Shown here: positions 25,433-33,935 of the stretch, in pieces
Layout of the letters: each line of letters starts with the position of its first letter
Numbering within the stretch: the first letter of the stretch is position 1
Origin: an uncultured Flavobacteriaceae bacterium
GTDB taxonomy: Bacteria; Bacteroidota; Bacteroidia; Flavobacteriales; Flavobacteriaceae
Direction of reading: 5' to 3'
Assembly (NCBI GenBank): GCA_947500575.1
Contig: CANMSI010000004.1
Span: forward strand, 280,778 to 344,777
Length of the DNA: 64,000 nucleotides
Notes under the pieces: generated by a model
Told to the model about the DNA's origin: nothing
Seen by the model: only the letters and a program-made list of their open reading frames with translations
Database searches by the model: none
Made by a program: the position numbers and the translations under genes

Positions 25433-26743
25433 TTAGTCCAAATACTTTTCAAAACTACGCACCTCAACGGTAGCCTTTAAATCGTGTAACAAATTATAAA
25501 GTCCAAAAAATGTTCTATTTAAATACAAGAAGTGTTTAGAGCCGCGATTACCGTTCATTTTACGTATTTGTTCATCTTTTGAATATTGTTCACTTAAGTT
25601 GGCAATCCTGGTCCAAAACTCGCCATCTCCAAAATCAAACACATTCGCATTAAAAGGGGCCGTAAATAAGCTGAGCATTTCTTTAAAAAGTGCTTTAAAA
25701 AACCGAAGTTCTTCTTTAGAATCCGTAGGGGTTAAAATTTCGAGTTGATAAAGTTTTTCCATAAAAAAGGAATCATCCTCAAGGTTCTCCTTCTTGGCCA
25801 ACTCAAAGTAAGGAATGTAAAATTCATCTGGTATTTCTTTTATACATCCAAAATCTATTGCTATCAAGGTTTCTTGCTCACTTACTAAAAAGTTTCCAGG
25901 ATGTGGATCGGCATGTACTTTCCGCAAACCATGGATTTGAAACATATAAAAATCCCATAATGCTTGTCCTAATTTATTTCCTAAGTCAGCGCTAAAATTG
26001 GTCTTTGCAAATTCACTTAAATGACTACCCGTCATCCAGTCCATAGTTAAAATTCGTTCACTAGACAACTGCTCATAATACTCTGGAAAGTGCATATTAG
26101 GAATGTGGGTACAGGCCTCGGTAATTTCTTTACTTTGCTTTAATTCTAACACATAATCTGTCTCTTCAAGCAGTTTGTATTCTATTTCCTTAAAATACTT
26201 ATCTGTGTCTTTTCCTTTAAGGTTGAACATTTTTAAGGCGATGGGCTTTACCAGAGCCAAATCACTGCTAATACTTTCCGCTACTCCAGGGTATTGTATT
26301 TTTACAGCAAGCGTTTTACCGTCTTTGGTTGCTTTGTGCACTTGCCCAATACTTGCGGCGTTCACCGAGTCTTTTTGAAAAGTGTCAAAAATTTCTTCTG
26401 GAAATTTATTTAAGTACTTTTTGAATGTTTTTCGAACCAAAGGAGCAGATAACGGTGGTACCGAAAATTGCGATAAGGAGAATTTGTCTACATATGCCCT
26501 TGGAAGTATATTTTTCTCCATGCTCAACATCTGAGCCACTTTGAGGGCACTTCCTTTCAAACTCTTCAGTCCGTCATAGATATCCTCGGCATTATCTTCA
26601 TTGAGTTCTTCCTTACTAAGCTCAGGATTTATTAATTTTTTACTATAATATTTAACATAGTTCCCTCCCACTTTTACGCCTGTCTTCATCAATTTCCCAG
26701 CACGCTCCAGCTTTCCAGTAGGTATTTTATCCAATGTCTTCAT
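25433..26743 (-). CDS. ABC1/UbiB-family atypical kinase
   Basis: The protein has 436 residues. UbiB-type marks are a degenerate KxGQ motif (ALKVAQMLSME), AASIGQVHKA in the Ala-rich nucleotide loop, the ATP-site lysine in AVKIQYPG, the catalytic HADPHPGNF and the metal-binding IDFG. Family members are ATPases or kinases linked to isoprenoid lipid and quinone homeostasis. It follows a TetR-type regulator after 43 bases; the pair is probably one transcript. Confidence 0.92.
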   Translation of the reverse strand: MKTLDKIPTGKLERAGKLMKTGVKVGGNYVKYYSKKLINPELSKEELNEDNAEDIYDGLKSLKGSALKVAQMLSMEKNILPRAYVDKFSLSQFSVPPLSAPLVRKTFKKYLNKFPEEIFDTFQKDSVNAASIGQVHKATKDGKTLAVKIQYPGVAESISSDLALVKPIALKMFNLKGKDTDKYFKEIEYKLLEETDYVLELKQSKEITEACTHIPNMHFPEYYEQLSSERILTMDWMTGSHLSEFAKTNFSADLGNKLGQALWDFYMFQIHGLRKVHADPHPGNFLVSEQETLIAIDFGCIKEIPDEFYIPYFELAKKENLEDDSFFMEKLYQLEILTPTDSKEELRFFKALFKEMLSLFTAPFNANVFDFGDGEFWTRIANLSEQYSKDEQIRKMNGNRGSKHFLYLNRTFFGLYNLLHDLKATVEVRSFEKYLD

Positions 26744-26786
26744 GGGCTATCAACAATATATTATTTGTGATCTTTTCGCAATTAGT

Positions 26787-27446
26787 TTATGCAAAATTCT
26801 CTTTATATAAGAACTTACCAAAATCTATAATGCTCTCTAAGGGTGTATTATCAAAAAGGTCAAAAATGGTATTTACAGATTTTTCTATTGCCAGATCTGT
26901 CTTTTCAAAACTTGGGGAAGAATCTTCCATCCAAAACTTAAGTAAAAACAGAAATTGTAACCAAGCTCCCTCGGAAAAAATCTTTGGATTACGTCTTGTA
27001 ATTTTATAGTTCTTTTCCTCATTTGCTTCTTGAATAAGTTCTGATGCAAAGTGTTTAACATTCCTTCTTAGCCCCTTCAATTGCGAAAGGTTTTTTAATA
27101 CATTTTGATGTTCCTGCAAAACAAACAAAACATAACTCCGGTTTAAAGTAAGAAGCTCAAAAAAGGAAAATAAGAATGTGAGCATTTTATCTTTATTAGA
27201 GAATTGCTCATATTCTTTGTTCTTTTCTATTAAGGACTTGGTGTTCGAATAAAATTTATCCCATATTGCTCGCTGTAACCCTTCTATAGATCCGAAAAAC
27301 TGATAAAAATCTTGTTCATTGATCTGATTATTTTTACAAAATTTATAACTTGATTTGGGCACTACTTCATGTTCCAAAACATAGGTCATATACTTCTCAA
27401 TAATCGTATCTTCTGTATTCTTTTTGGCACTCACTTTTGCTGACAT
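26787..27446 (-). CDS. TetR-family-like transcriptional regulator
   Basis: The protein has 219 residues. The N-terminal 60 residues contain a helix-turn-helix of TetR type (YKFCKNNQINEQDFYQFFGSIEGLQRAIWDKF, read as two pieces), and the remainder is all helical, as in TetR ligand domains. The HTH is somewhat divergent from classic TetR. It sits directly upstream of the ABC1 kinase gene and probably regulates that pair. The ligand is unknown. Confidence 0.8.
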   Translation of the reverse strand: MSAKVSAKKNTEDTIIEKYMTYVLEHEVVPKSSYKFCKNNQINEQDFYQFFGSIEGLQRAIWDKFYSNTKSLIEKNKEYEQFSNKDKMLTFLFSFFELLTLNRSYVLFVLQEHQNVLKNLSQLKGLRRNVKHFASELIQEANEEKNYKITRRNPKIFSEGAWLQFLFLLKFWMEDSSPSFEKTDLAIEKSVNTIFDLFDNTPLESIIDFGKFLYKENFA

Positions 27447-27858
27447 GTATTATTTCCTTTTGTTGATATAAAAATACAATACTCTGAACATTTATTCTGT
27501 TAAATCCTTCAAAATTGTTTAATTTTTGTTACGAAAAAACGTGCCTTGGGGGAAAGCACGTTTTCACACAACCTAACCAATAAATAAACAAATTACAGAA
27601 CTTTCTTTTTCATAGCAAGATCTTTTCTGTAACTACAATGTAAATATAAAAAATGTTTAATTTTTATCCTATAATATTAAACAAATCTTATGTTAATTTT
27701 TTTCCGATCCATCAAAAAATGAAGTATTACCGATGTTTGATCGTGGCAGAATGATTTGTTTTTCCTGTACAAGCAAGTGCCAGTTTGTCATTCATATGCA
27801 TTTTGGTACTTTTTTTGACTTATATGAACATCGAACATTAATATTTAAACAACATAAT
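27447..27858. other. 412-base divergent region between the TetR gene and htpG
   Basis: The region holds promoters for both flanking genes and a minus-strand terminator-like hairpin (27530-27564). That hairpin belongs to no annotated gene, so a small minus-strand RNA is suspected (separate entry). The longer htpG frame from 27733 is Cys/Phe-rich and not HtpG-like. Confidence 0.5.
27530..27640 (-). ncRNA. Candidate small RNA ending in an intrinsic terminator
   Basis: On the minus strand AAAACGUGC, an 11-base loop and GCACGUUUU form a 9-bp stem (27536-27564) ending in a run of six U, a standard terminator. The sequence just upstream of the stem (complement of 27565-27590) contains the block GTTTATTTATTGGTTAGGTT. 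A mini-frame ATG-AAA-AAG-AAA-GTT-CTG-TAA lies at 27593-27613. No gene uses this terminator: the TetR gene starts beyond it. The 5' end is not defined; the start given here is a guess. Confidence 0.35.
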
Positions 27859-29748
27859 ATGGCCACAGGTAAAATCAATGTTTCTGTTGAAAACATATTT
27901 CCACTAATTAAGAAGTTTTTATACAGCGATCATGAAATCTTTTTAAGAGAACTCATTTCCAATGCAACGGACGCTACATTAAAATTGAAACATCTTTCCG
28001 CCATAGGAGAATCTAAAATAGCCTATGGAGATCCTCAAATTGAAATCAAAATTGATAAAGAAGGGAAGAAAATTCACATTCTAGATCAAGGGATTGGGAT
28101 GACCGAAGAAGAGGTAAAAAAATATATTAATGAACTGGCATTTTCTGGTGCAGAAGAGTTCTTAAACAAATATGATGATACAGCCAAAGATGCCGGAATT
28201 ATAGGACATTTTGGGCTCGGTTTTTATTCTGCCTTTATGGTTGCTAGTAAGGTTGAGATTATCACTAAAAGCTACAAAGATGAACCCGCTGCGCATTGGT
28301 CGTGTGACGGATCTCCAAAATTCACGCTTAAAAAAGGAAAGAAAGAAGCGCATGGAACTGAAATTATACTCCATATTGCAGAGGATTCTGAAGAATTCTT
28401 AGCTGAAAGTAAAATTTCTGAGCTTCTCAAAAAATATAATAAGTTTATGCCTATCCCAATTAAATTTGGGACAAAGACAGAAACTTTACCGAAACCGGAA
28501 GATGCAAAAGAAGAAGATCCTGCACCTACACAAGAAGTAGACAATATTATCAACAATCCTAACCCAGCTTGGACCAAACAACCTACTGATTTGGAGGATG
28601 AGGATTATAAAGGTTTTTATCGCGAATTGTATCCAATGCAGTTTGAAGAACCGCTATTCCATATACATTTGAATGTAGACTATCCATTTAACCTCACAGG
28701 GATTTTATACTTTCCGAAACTTACGAACGATCTTAATGTTCAAAAAGACAGGATTCAATTATACCAAAATCAAGTATTTGTAACAGATAATGTAGAGGGA
28801 ATTGTACCAGAATTCCTAACCATGTTACGTGGGGTTATAGACTCTCCAGATATACCTTTAAATGTTTCGAGATCCTATTTACAAGCGGATGGAGCGGTAA
28901 AAAAGATCTCTTCTTATATAACTCGTAAAGTTGCAGATAAGTTAAACTCCCTTTTCAAAAACAGCAGAGAAGATTTTGAAGCAAAATGGAACGATATTAA
29001 AATTGTAATTGAGTATGGAATGCTATCCGAAGAAAAATTCTTTGAGAAAGCAGACAAATTTGCTTTATACCCTACCGTTGATGGCAATTACTATACTTTT
29101 GAAGAACTACAGGAAAAACTAAAAGATCTTCATACAGATAAGGACGATAAACTGGTCGTATTGTACGCTTCAGATAAAGAGGCCCAGCATAGTTATATTG
29201 AAGCGGCCAAAGCAAAAGGATTTGAAGTGCTTTTATTAGATTCTCCAATTATATCTCATTTAATGCAAAAATTGGAAACTTCTAAGGAGAAGCTTTCTTT
29301 TGCAAGAGTAGACGCAGATCATTTGGACAATCTGATCAAAAAGGAGGATACTCAAATTTCAAAATTATCAGATGAGGAAAAAGAGCAATTAAAAGGAAAT
29401 CTGGAAGAAGTAATCAAAGATAAAGGCTACACGGTTCAATTAGAAGCGATGGATAGTGCAGCTTCTCCATTTATTATTACAGAGCCCGAATTTATGCGCA
29501 GAATGAAAGAAATGCAACAATCCGGTGGTGGAGGCGGTATGTTTGGTATGGGTGGCATGCCAGAGATGTACAATTTAATTGTAAACACAAATCACGAATT
29601 AGTCAACGAAATATTAACAACCAAGACCTCAAAAAAAAGAGAACGGTTAATTAATCAATCATTAGATCTAGCTCGTTTGTCCAAAGGATTATTAAAAGGT
29701 GAAGAACTTACTGCCTTTATAAAACGCAGTTACGAAATGGTAAAATAG
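27859..29748 (+). CDS. htpG: Chaperone HtpG (bacterial Hsp90)
   Basis: The protein has 629 residues from the ATG at 27859 (MATGKINVSVENIFP, the expected start). The GHKL ATPase domain shows ELISNATDATLKL, DQGIGMTEEE and GHFGLGFYSAFMVA. The middle domain includes RGVIDSPDIPLNVSRSYLQ. A Gly/Met-rich stretch (SGGGGGMFGMGGMP) sits in the C-terminal dimerisation domain, as in other Bacteroidota HtpG. It is an ATP-dependent homodimeric chaperone. A terminator follows at 29770. Confidence 0.97.
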   Translation: MATGKINVSVENIFPLIKKFLYSDHEIFLRELISNATDATLKLKHLSAIGESKIAYGDPQIEIKIDKEGKKIHILDQGIGMTEEEVKKYINELAFSGAEEFLNKYDDTAKDAGIIGHFGLGFYSAFMVASKVEIITKSYKDEPAAHWSCDGSPKFTLKKGKKEAHGTEIILHIAEDSEEFLAESKISELLKKYNKFMPIPIKFGTKTETLPKPEDAKEEDPAPTQEVDNIINNPNPAWTKQPTDLEDEDYKGFYRELYPMQFEEPLFHIHLNVDYPFNLTGILYFPKLTNDLNVQKDRIQLYQNQVFVTDNVEGIVPEFLTMLRGVIDSPDIPLNVSRSYLQADGAVKKISSYITRKVADKLNSLFKNSREDFEAKWNDIKIVIEYGMLSEEKFFEKADKFALYPTVDGNYYTFEELQEKLKDLHTDKDDKLVVLYASDKEAQHSYIEAAKAKGFEVLLLDSPIISHLMQKLETSKEKLSFARVDADHLDNLIKKEDTQISKLSDEEKEQLKGNLEEVIKDKGYTVQLEAMDSAASPFIITEPEFMRRMKEMQQSGGGGGMFGMGGMPEMYNLIVNTNHELVNEILTTKTSKKRERLINQSLDLARLSKGLLKGEELTAFIKRSYEMVK

Positions 29749-29769
29749 TTGTACCCTTTTATGATATTC

Positions 29770-29807
29770 ACAACCGCCTTACTTCTGTTTGGCGGTTGTT
29801 TTTTTTA
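29770..29807 (+). terminator. Intrinsic terminator after htpG
   Basis: The stem ACAACCGCC / GGCGGTTGT (9 bp, 12-base loop) is followed by eight T, 21 bases after the htpG stop. Confidence 0.9.
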
Positions 29808-29843
29808 GAAGCATTTATGGATCAAAAGATGTACCTTTAAGAT

Positions 29844-30203
29844 ATGGAATACCCATGGGATCTATATCTAATGGCCGCAATGTATGTCTTTGCAGGTAGC
29901 ATGCATTTTATAAAACCGAAGGCATATCTGCGAATTATGCCTCGTTATTTACCCAAGCCAAAATTTTTAGTACATCTCAGCGGTCTTATGGAGGTTTTTC
30001 TTGGCATTGGTGTTTGTATTCCACTATTAAAGAATAGTAGCATCTATGGAATAATTGCTATGCTTGTTGTGTTCCTGTTAGTACACTTTTATATGTTATC
30101 AGGAGAGAAAGAATCTGCCGGGGTTCCTAAATGGATTTTAGTTCTTAGAATTCCTTTGCAATTTGGTTTAATGTATTGGGCGTATTGGTATTTGCAGTAT
30201 TAA
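29844..30203 (+). CDS. DoxX-like small membrane protein
   Basis: The protein has 119 residues with four predicted membrane helices (LYLMAAMYVFAGSMHFI, LSGLMEVFLGIGVCIPLL, IIAMLVVFLLVHFYML, LQFGLMYWAYWYL) separated by short basic loops. The pattern FAGSMHFIKPKAYLRIMPRYLP resembles DoxX-family membrane proteins. The function is unknown. The end overlaps the convergent membrane gene by four bases. Confidence 0.78.
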   Translation: MEYPWDLYLMAAMYVFAGSMHFIKPKAYLRIMPRYLPKPKFLVHLSGLMEVFLGIGVCIPLLKNSSIYGIIAMLVVFLLVHFYMLSGEKESAGVPKWILVLRIPLQFGLMYWAYWYLQY

Positions 30204-30619
30204 TACCTGATATACGATTTATTGAAATACATTTTCAGCAGCGATATTTGGATAAGAACCAACAAGGCTAGTACTACCGATCCATATACGTACATATTTG
30301 GAATCTCTGTTGCCAAAGGTTTTCCAAAAAGATTAAAACTGGCTAAATTATTCAATCGTGATGCAGCCAACCAACTGCTTTCAAAACCTACATTTGCTAT
30401 TAGAACATAAGCAAAAATTGCCAAGGTAAGACATCCAAACACCCACCATACAAAGCTTGGAATTAAAGGAGCGTATACCATTGGCTTGTCCTTACTCGTT
30501 TTCTTTTCTAATTTGGCCAGCACCGTCTCTGTAAAATTATGACAAGGCATTTCAAAACCAGCCTCCTTTATAATTTTGGAAGTAAAATTATTCAAAGTTT
30601 TCTCCTTATCCTTTTCCAT
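30200..30619 (-). CDS. Two-helix membrane protein, likely anti-sigma partner
   Basis: The protein has 139 residues. A hydrophilic N-terminus of about 50 residues precedes two membrane helices (FVWWVFGCLTLAIFAYVLIA and MYVYGSVVLALLVLIQISLL). There is no zinc-binding anti-sigma motif. The start overlaps the ECF sigma gene by 14 bases, so its translation is tied to the sigma factor, the usual arrangement for sigma/anti-sigma pairs. The anti-sigma role is inferred from context only. Confidence 0.65.
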   Translation of the reverse strand: MEKDKEKTLNNFTSKIIKEAGFEMPCHNFTETVLAKLEKKTSKDKPMVYAPLIPSFVWWVFGCLTLAIFAYVLIANVGFESSWLAASRLNNLASFNLFGKPLATEIPNMYVYGSVVLALLVLIQISLLKMYFNKSYIRY

Positions 30620-31190
30620 AACTTTTCAATGTTTCTGGTTCTAATTTCGATACTAATAGGGCAGCGAGTCTTTTTCTACTTCGAAACAAACGCACCTTAA
30701 TTGTATTCGATGTTGTTCCTGTAATTTCAGATATCTCTTCTAAAGATAACTCTTCGAAATAAAATAGCGTTAAAACAGCAGCATCATCTGGAGCCAATTT
30801 TTGAATCGTATGTTTTATGATACTCCTGCGTTCTTTTAATTCTATACTTTCCAGAATTTCCTCTGTATGGGCTATACCTCTTATCTCAGAAAGTTCTATC
30901 CCATTTGCCTCAAATTGTCGATGCTTCTTTTTCAATTCATCCAAACTTCTATGATACCCAATCTTATACAACCAGGTAGAGAATTTTGCATCTCCTTGAA
31001 AAGCTGGCAATTTTTGAAATGCTTTTAAAAAAGTATCCTGAGCTACTTCTTCTGCCACCTCCTTATTTTTTACCATTCGAATAGCCAGTGTATATACCAT
31101 ATGTTTATAACGGTCTATCAATACCGAAAATGCATTCGTATCTCCTGCTATTGTTCTGCTAATATAGTGTTGGTCTTCCTTAAGGCTCAT
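30606..31190 (-). CDS. ECF sigma factor (RpoE-like)
   Basis: The protein has 194 residues. Region 2 shows YKHMVYTLAIRMVKNKEVAEEVAQDTFLKAF and the KFSTWLYKIGYHRSLDELKK helix. Region 4 shows LAPDDAAVLTLFYFEELSLEEISEITGTTSNTIKVRLFRSRKRL, with the helix-turn-helix near the end. It is cotranscribed with the membrane protein downstream. Its stimulus is unknown. Confidence 0.92.
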   Translation of the reverse strand: MSLKEDQHYISRTIAGDTNAFSVLIDRYKHMVYTLAIRMVKNKEVAEEVAQDTFLKAFQKLPAFQGDAKFSTWLYKIGYHRSLDELKKKHRQFEANGIELSEIRGIAHTEEILESIELKERRSIIKHTIQKLAPDDAAVLTLFYFEELSLEEISEITGTTSNTIKVRLFRSRKRLAALLVSKLEPETLKSYGKG

Positions 31191-31326
31191 TTGCCTTATA
31201 GGACGTAATTCGTGGCCTTAAGGTTACATCTTCTTTAAAAAAAATTAAAAAACTGTAACCTAAACAAAATTTCTATCGTCATATGCTGTGAAATCAATTT
31301 AATAATTCATTTAAAAAACACATATA

Positions 31327-31680
31327 ATGGGAGGAGAGGTTTTAATATTTATAAGTTTATTTTTAGTTGTATTCGGATTGGCATATCTATTCTATTCTAC
31401 ACGAAATAAAGAGCGCTTGGCTTTGATTGAAAAAGGTGCAGATGCGAGCATTTTTGTTAAGGGGAAAAGAGAAAATGCTGCCCCATTTTGGAAAGTACTG
31501 ATCCTAAATTTAGCATTACTTTTAATGGGAATAGGGATTGCAATTTTCATGGCATCCATTATGGTGCACAGCCTTGGAGTAAGAGAAGACGTAGCTTTTC
31601 CAGGCACTATATTTCTTATGGCTGGTGTTGGACTTTTCGTAGGTTTTACCATGACCAAACGGCTAGACAAAGAATACTAG
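31327..31680 (+). CDS. DUF6249-like small membrane protein
   Basis: The protein has 117 residues with three membrane helices: an N-terminal one (LIFISLFLVVFGLAYLFY), then VLILNLALLLMGIGIAIFM and PGTIFLMAGVGLFVGF. A cytoplasmic segment RNKERLALIEKGADASIF follows the first helix. This matches the small DUF6249-type proteins often found beside ECF sigma factors in Flavobacteriaceae. It is divergent from the sigma gene and may be under its control. Confidence 0.7.
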   Translation: MGGEVLIFISLFLVVFGLAYLFYSTRNKERLALIEKGADASIFVKGKRENAAPFWKVLILNLALLLMGIGIAIFMASIMVHSLGVREDVAFPGTIFLMAGVGLFVGFTMTKRLDKEY

Positions 31681-31728
31681 TATAGGTCATATACAAGACA
31701 AAAGTTATTGACCTTTAATCAGCATAAA

Positions 31729-31750
31729 AAAACCACCTAAAGGTGGTTTT
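31729..31750. terminator. Terminator closing the acyl-CoA operon
   Basis: The stem AAAACCACC / GGTGGTTTT has a TAAA loop and A/T runs on both sides. It ends the minus-strand catabolic operon (last stop at 31775) and also the plus-strand gene ending at 31680. Confidence 0.88.
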
Positions 31751-31774
31751 TTTATTTAGCTGAACTAATTTACT

Positions 31775-32671
31775 CTAACTATTATGCTGTATAAATTCAA
31801 TGATCAAAGGAGCCAACTCTTCTCCTTTATCTTCTTGTATAAAATGCCCAGCCTCTTTAATAATTTGATGTGCTTGTCCGCGAGCACCTGGTACCTTCGC
31901 TTGAAAAAACAAATCGCCTCCTTTCATTATAGGATCCGAATCTGCAAAAAGTGTTAAGAAAGGCTTCTCCCATGCTTCCCATATCTTCCAAGCAGCATCA
32001 CAAGCTGGTATTTCCTTATGAGGGTCTTCCCCATCAAAAGGCACTAACATTGGAAAAACGCGGGCTCCTGCCTTATACGTATCATCTGGAAAAGGAGCTT
32101 CGTATGCCGCAATTACCTCATCATCTAATTGTGAAACAGTGGCCATCTGCAATATTCCTCCAGCTGAAAAGTTCGGTGTCTTCTGAGAAAAATCACGCCA
32201 TTTTCTAAACGCATCGTTTGCATAAACTCCTGTTCTTGGCAAAAAGGTATTAGATACAATAATTGTACTAAACAAGGATGCTTGGGCAGCAGCAACACGC
32301 AGCCCCAACAAACCACCCCAATCCTGACAAAAAAGATGAATATTGGTCAATTCAGTTTTCTCGATAAAGCTTGATAACCACTTAAAATGGTTACTAAAAC
32401 TATAATCTTCCTGCTCATCTGGCTTCGCAGATTTTCCAAATCCAATTAGATCGGGTGCTATTACCCTATAACCACCGTCAACCAAAATAGGAATCATTTT
32501 ACGATAGAGATAAGACCAACTAGGCTCTCCATGCAGCAATAATACAATTGGCCCTGTTCCCTCATCCACATAATGCATTTGCAATCCCGATGCAACCTCA
32601 CAATAATTTGGTTTAAAAGGATAGTCTTTTATATTTTTAAAGCGTGCCTCGGGCGTTTTTAAGATATTCAT
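31775..32671 (-). CDS. Haloalkane dehalogenase-like alpha/beta hydrolase
   Basis: The protein has 298 residues from the ATG at 32671, which avoids overlap with the previous gene. It matches subfamily I haloalkane dehalogenases (DhlA/DhmA type): the oxyanion motif HGEPSWSYLYRKM (48-60), the nucleophile Asp117 with the halide-binding Trp118 in FCQDWGG, a second candidate halide-site Trp158 (FRKWRDF), the acid Asp246 in ADSDPIM, and His276 in EAGHFIQED. These enzymes hydrolyse carbon-halogen bonds. Its place as the last gene of an acyl-CoA operon is unusual and may point to a halogenated or ester substrate. Confidence 0.85.
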   Translation of the reverse strand: MNILKTPEARFKNIKDYPFKPNYCEVASGLQMHYVDEGTGPIVLLLHGEPSWSYLYRKMIPILVDGGYRVIAPDLIGFGKSAKPDEQEDYSFSNHFKWLSSFIEKTELTNIHLFCQDWGGLLGLRVAAAQASLFSTIIVSNTFLPRTGVYANDAFRKWRDFSQKTPNFSAGGILQMATVSQLDDEVIAAYEAPFPDDTYKAGARVFPMLVPFDGEDPHKEIPACDAAWKIWEAWEKPFLTLFADSDPIMKGGDLFFQAKVPGARGQAHQIIKEAGHFIQEDKGEELAPLIIEFIQHNS

Positions 32672-32696
32672 TAAAAGATATTTTACTGCATTAATT

Positions 32697-33185
32697 CTAT
32701 TCGAACATAAGGGATACAAACTCTGCTACACATGCCGGTTTTTCCGAACCTTCTATCTCTACCAGACAATCCCAAGTAATTTTGAGACCATTGGAACCAT
32801 AATCCTCTATAAAAGCAATTTTACCTATTAAACGTAGTTTGCTATTCACAATCACTGGGTGTGGAAATCGAACCTTATTTAATCCATAGTTAACGCCCAT
32901 TTGAGCACTTTCTACAGTAGCTATGTCCTCTAACATCTTCGAAAGCAATGAAACAGACATAAAACCATGGGCTATAGGTGCCTTAAAGGGCGAATGTTTC
33001 TTTGCTTTCTCTATATCTACATGAATCCATTGAAAATCCAAAGTGGCTTCTGCAAATGAATTAATCATCTTCTGAGTTACCGTTATCCAGTTCCCTACAG
33101 GTAAATCTGTTCCTTCTAATTTACGAAACGCTTCAAAATCCTTACAAATCAATCTTTCCATAATGCTATCTTGAGATTCCGCCAT
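32697..33185 (-). CDS. MaoC-like (R)-specific enoyl-CoA hydratase
   Basis: The protein has 162 residues. The hot-dog fold carries the hydratase-2 motif: FAEATLDFQWIHVD followed by SPFKAPIAHGFMSVSLL, with the catalytic Asp and His both present. It hydrates trans-2-enoyl-CoA to (R)-3-hydroxyacyl-CoA. The first ATG overlaps the upstream SDR by 20 bases; an internal ATG at 33161 starting MERLICKDFEAF would remove the overlap. It sits next to last in the operon. Confidence 0.9.
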   Translation of the reverse strand: MAESQDSIMERLICKDFEAFRKLEGTDLPVGNWITVTQKMINSFAEATLDFQWIHVDIEKAKKHSPFKAPIAHGFMSVSLLSKMLEDIATVESAQMGVNYGLNKVRFPHPVIVNSKLRLIGKIAFIEDYGSNGLKITWDCLVEIEGSEKPACVAEFVSLMFE

Positions 33186-33903
33186 CTATAGTTAGACAAA
33201 TTCCAGAGACATACTGTGACTCGTCTGAGGCTAAATATAAATATCCATAAGCGATGTCTATGGGTTGAGCCGCTTTTTGCAAAGGAATTTGCTTCTTAAT
33301 GCTCTCTAAATGTTCTGCCGGTATTTTTTCTACCATTTCGGTTAAGGTAAAGCCCGGTGCCAGTGCATTTGCGGTAATACCGTATTTTCCTAGTTCCATT
33401 GTCCAGGTTTTAGACATGGCAATTACTCCTGCCTTGGCAGCCGAATAATTCGTCTGTCCAAAATTTCCTCGCAATCCTACATTGGAAGCGGCAGTAACAA
33501 TACGTCCATAATTTGCTTCTTTCATATAAGGTACAACTGCTTGTGTGCATAGAAATACTCCCTTAAGATTTACGTCGATTACTGCATCCCACTCATCTTC
33601 ACTCATTTTTTGCAAAGTTTTATCACGTGTAATCCCTGCATTATTAATTAAGATATCTATTTTTCCATATCGCAAATGTACATCTGCAACCGCTTTATGA
33701 ATCGCTTCTTTATCGGTAACAGAAATATTTAAAAACTCCGCTTTCCCTCCTGCATCATTTATTTCTTTGGCAGTATGCTCCCCATCAGAAAGCACATCCC
33801 ATATAATTACAGTCGCTCCTTCCTTGGAAAACAACTCAGAAACCGCTTTCCCTATTCCTCTAGCGCCACCAGTTACAATGGCTATTTTATTCTTTAATCT
33901 CAT
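33166..33903 (-). CDS. FabG-type short-chain dehydrogenase/reductase
   Basis: The protein has 245 residues, a classical SDR. It shows TGGARGIGKAV at the NAD(P) turn, NNAG (near 87) and the catalytic Ser-Tyr-Lys with YSAAK. The segment VNLKGVFLCTQAV is typical of 3-oxoacyl-reductases. With the adjacent MaoC hydratase it could interconvert (R)-3-hydroxyacyl-CoA and 3-oxoacyl-CoA, the step after enoyl hydration. That pairing is inferred. Confidence 0.92.
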   Translation of the reverse strand: MRLKNKIAIVTGGARGIGKAVSELFSKEGATVIIWDVLSDGEHTAKEINDAGGKAEFLNISVTDKEAIHKAVADVHLRYGKIDILINNAGITRDKTLQKMSEDEWDAVIDVNLKGVFLCTQAVVPYMKEANYGRIVTAASNVGLRGNFGQTNYSAAKAGVIAMSKTWTMELGKYGITANALAPGFTLTEMVEKIPAEHLESIKKQIPLQKAAQPIDIAYGYLYLASDESQYVSGICLTIDGGISR

Positions 33904-33935
33904 CTTTATAGTATTAAATCAATTGTGTAACAACA

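Noticed and set aside
27733..27858. N-terminal extension of htpG
   Set aside because: The 42 extra residues are Cys/Phe-rich and unlike HtpG. The standard start MATGKINVSVENIFP is at 27859.
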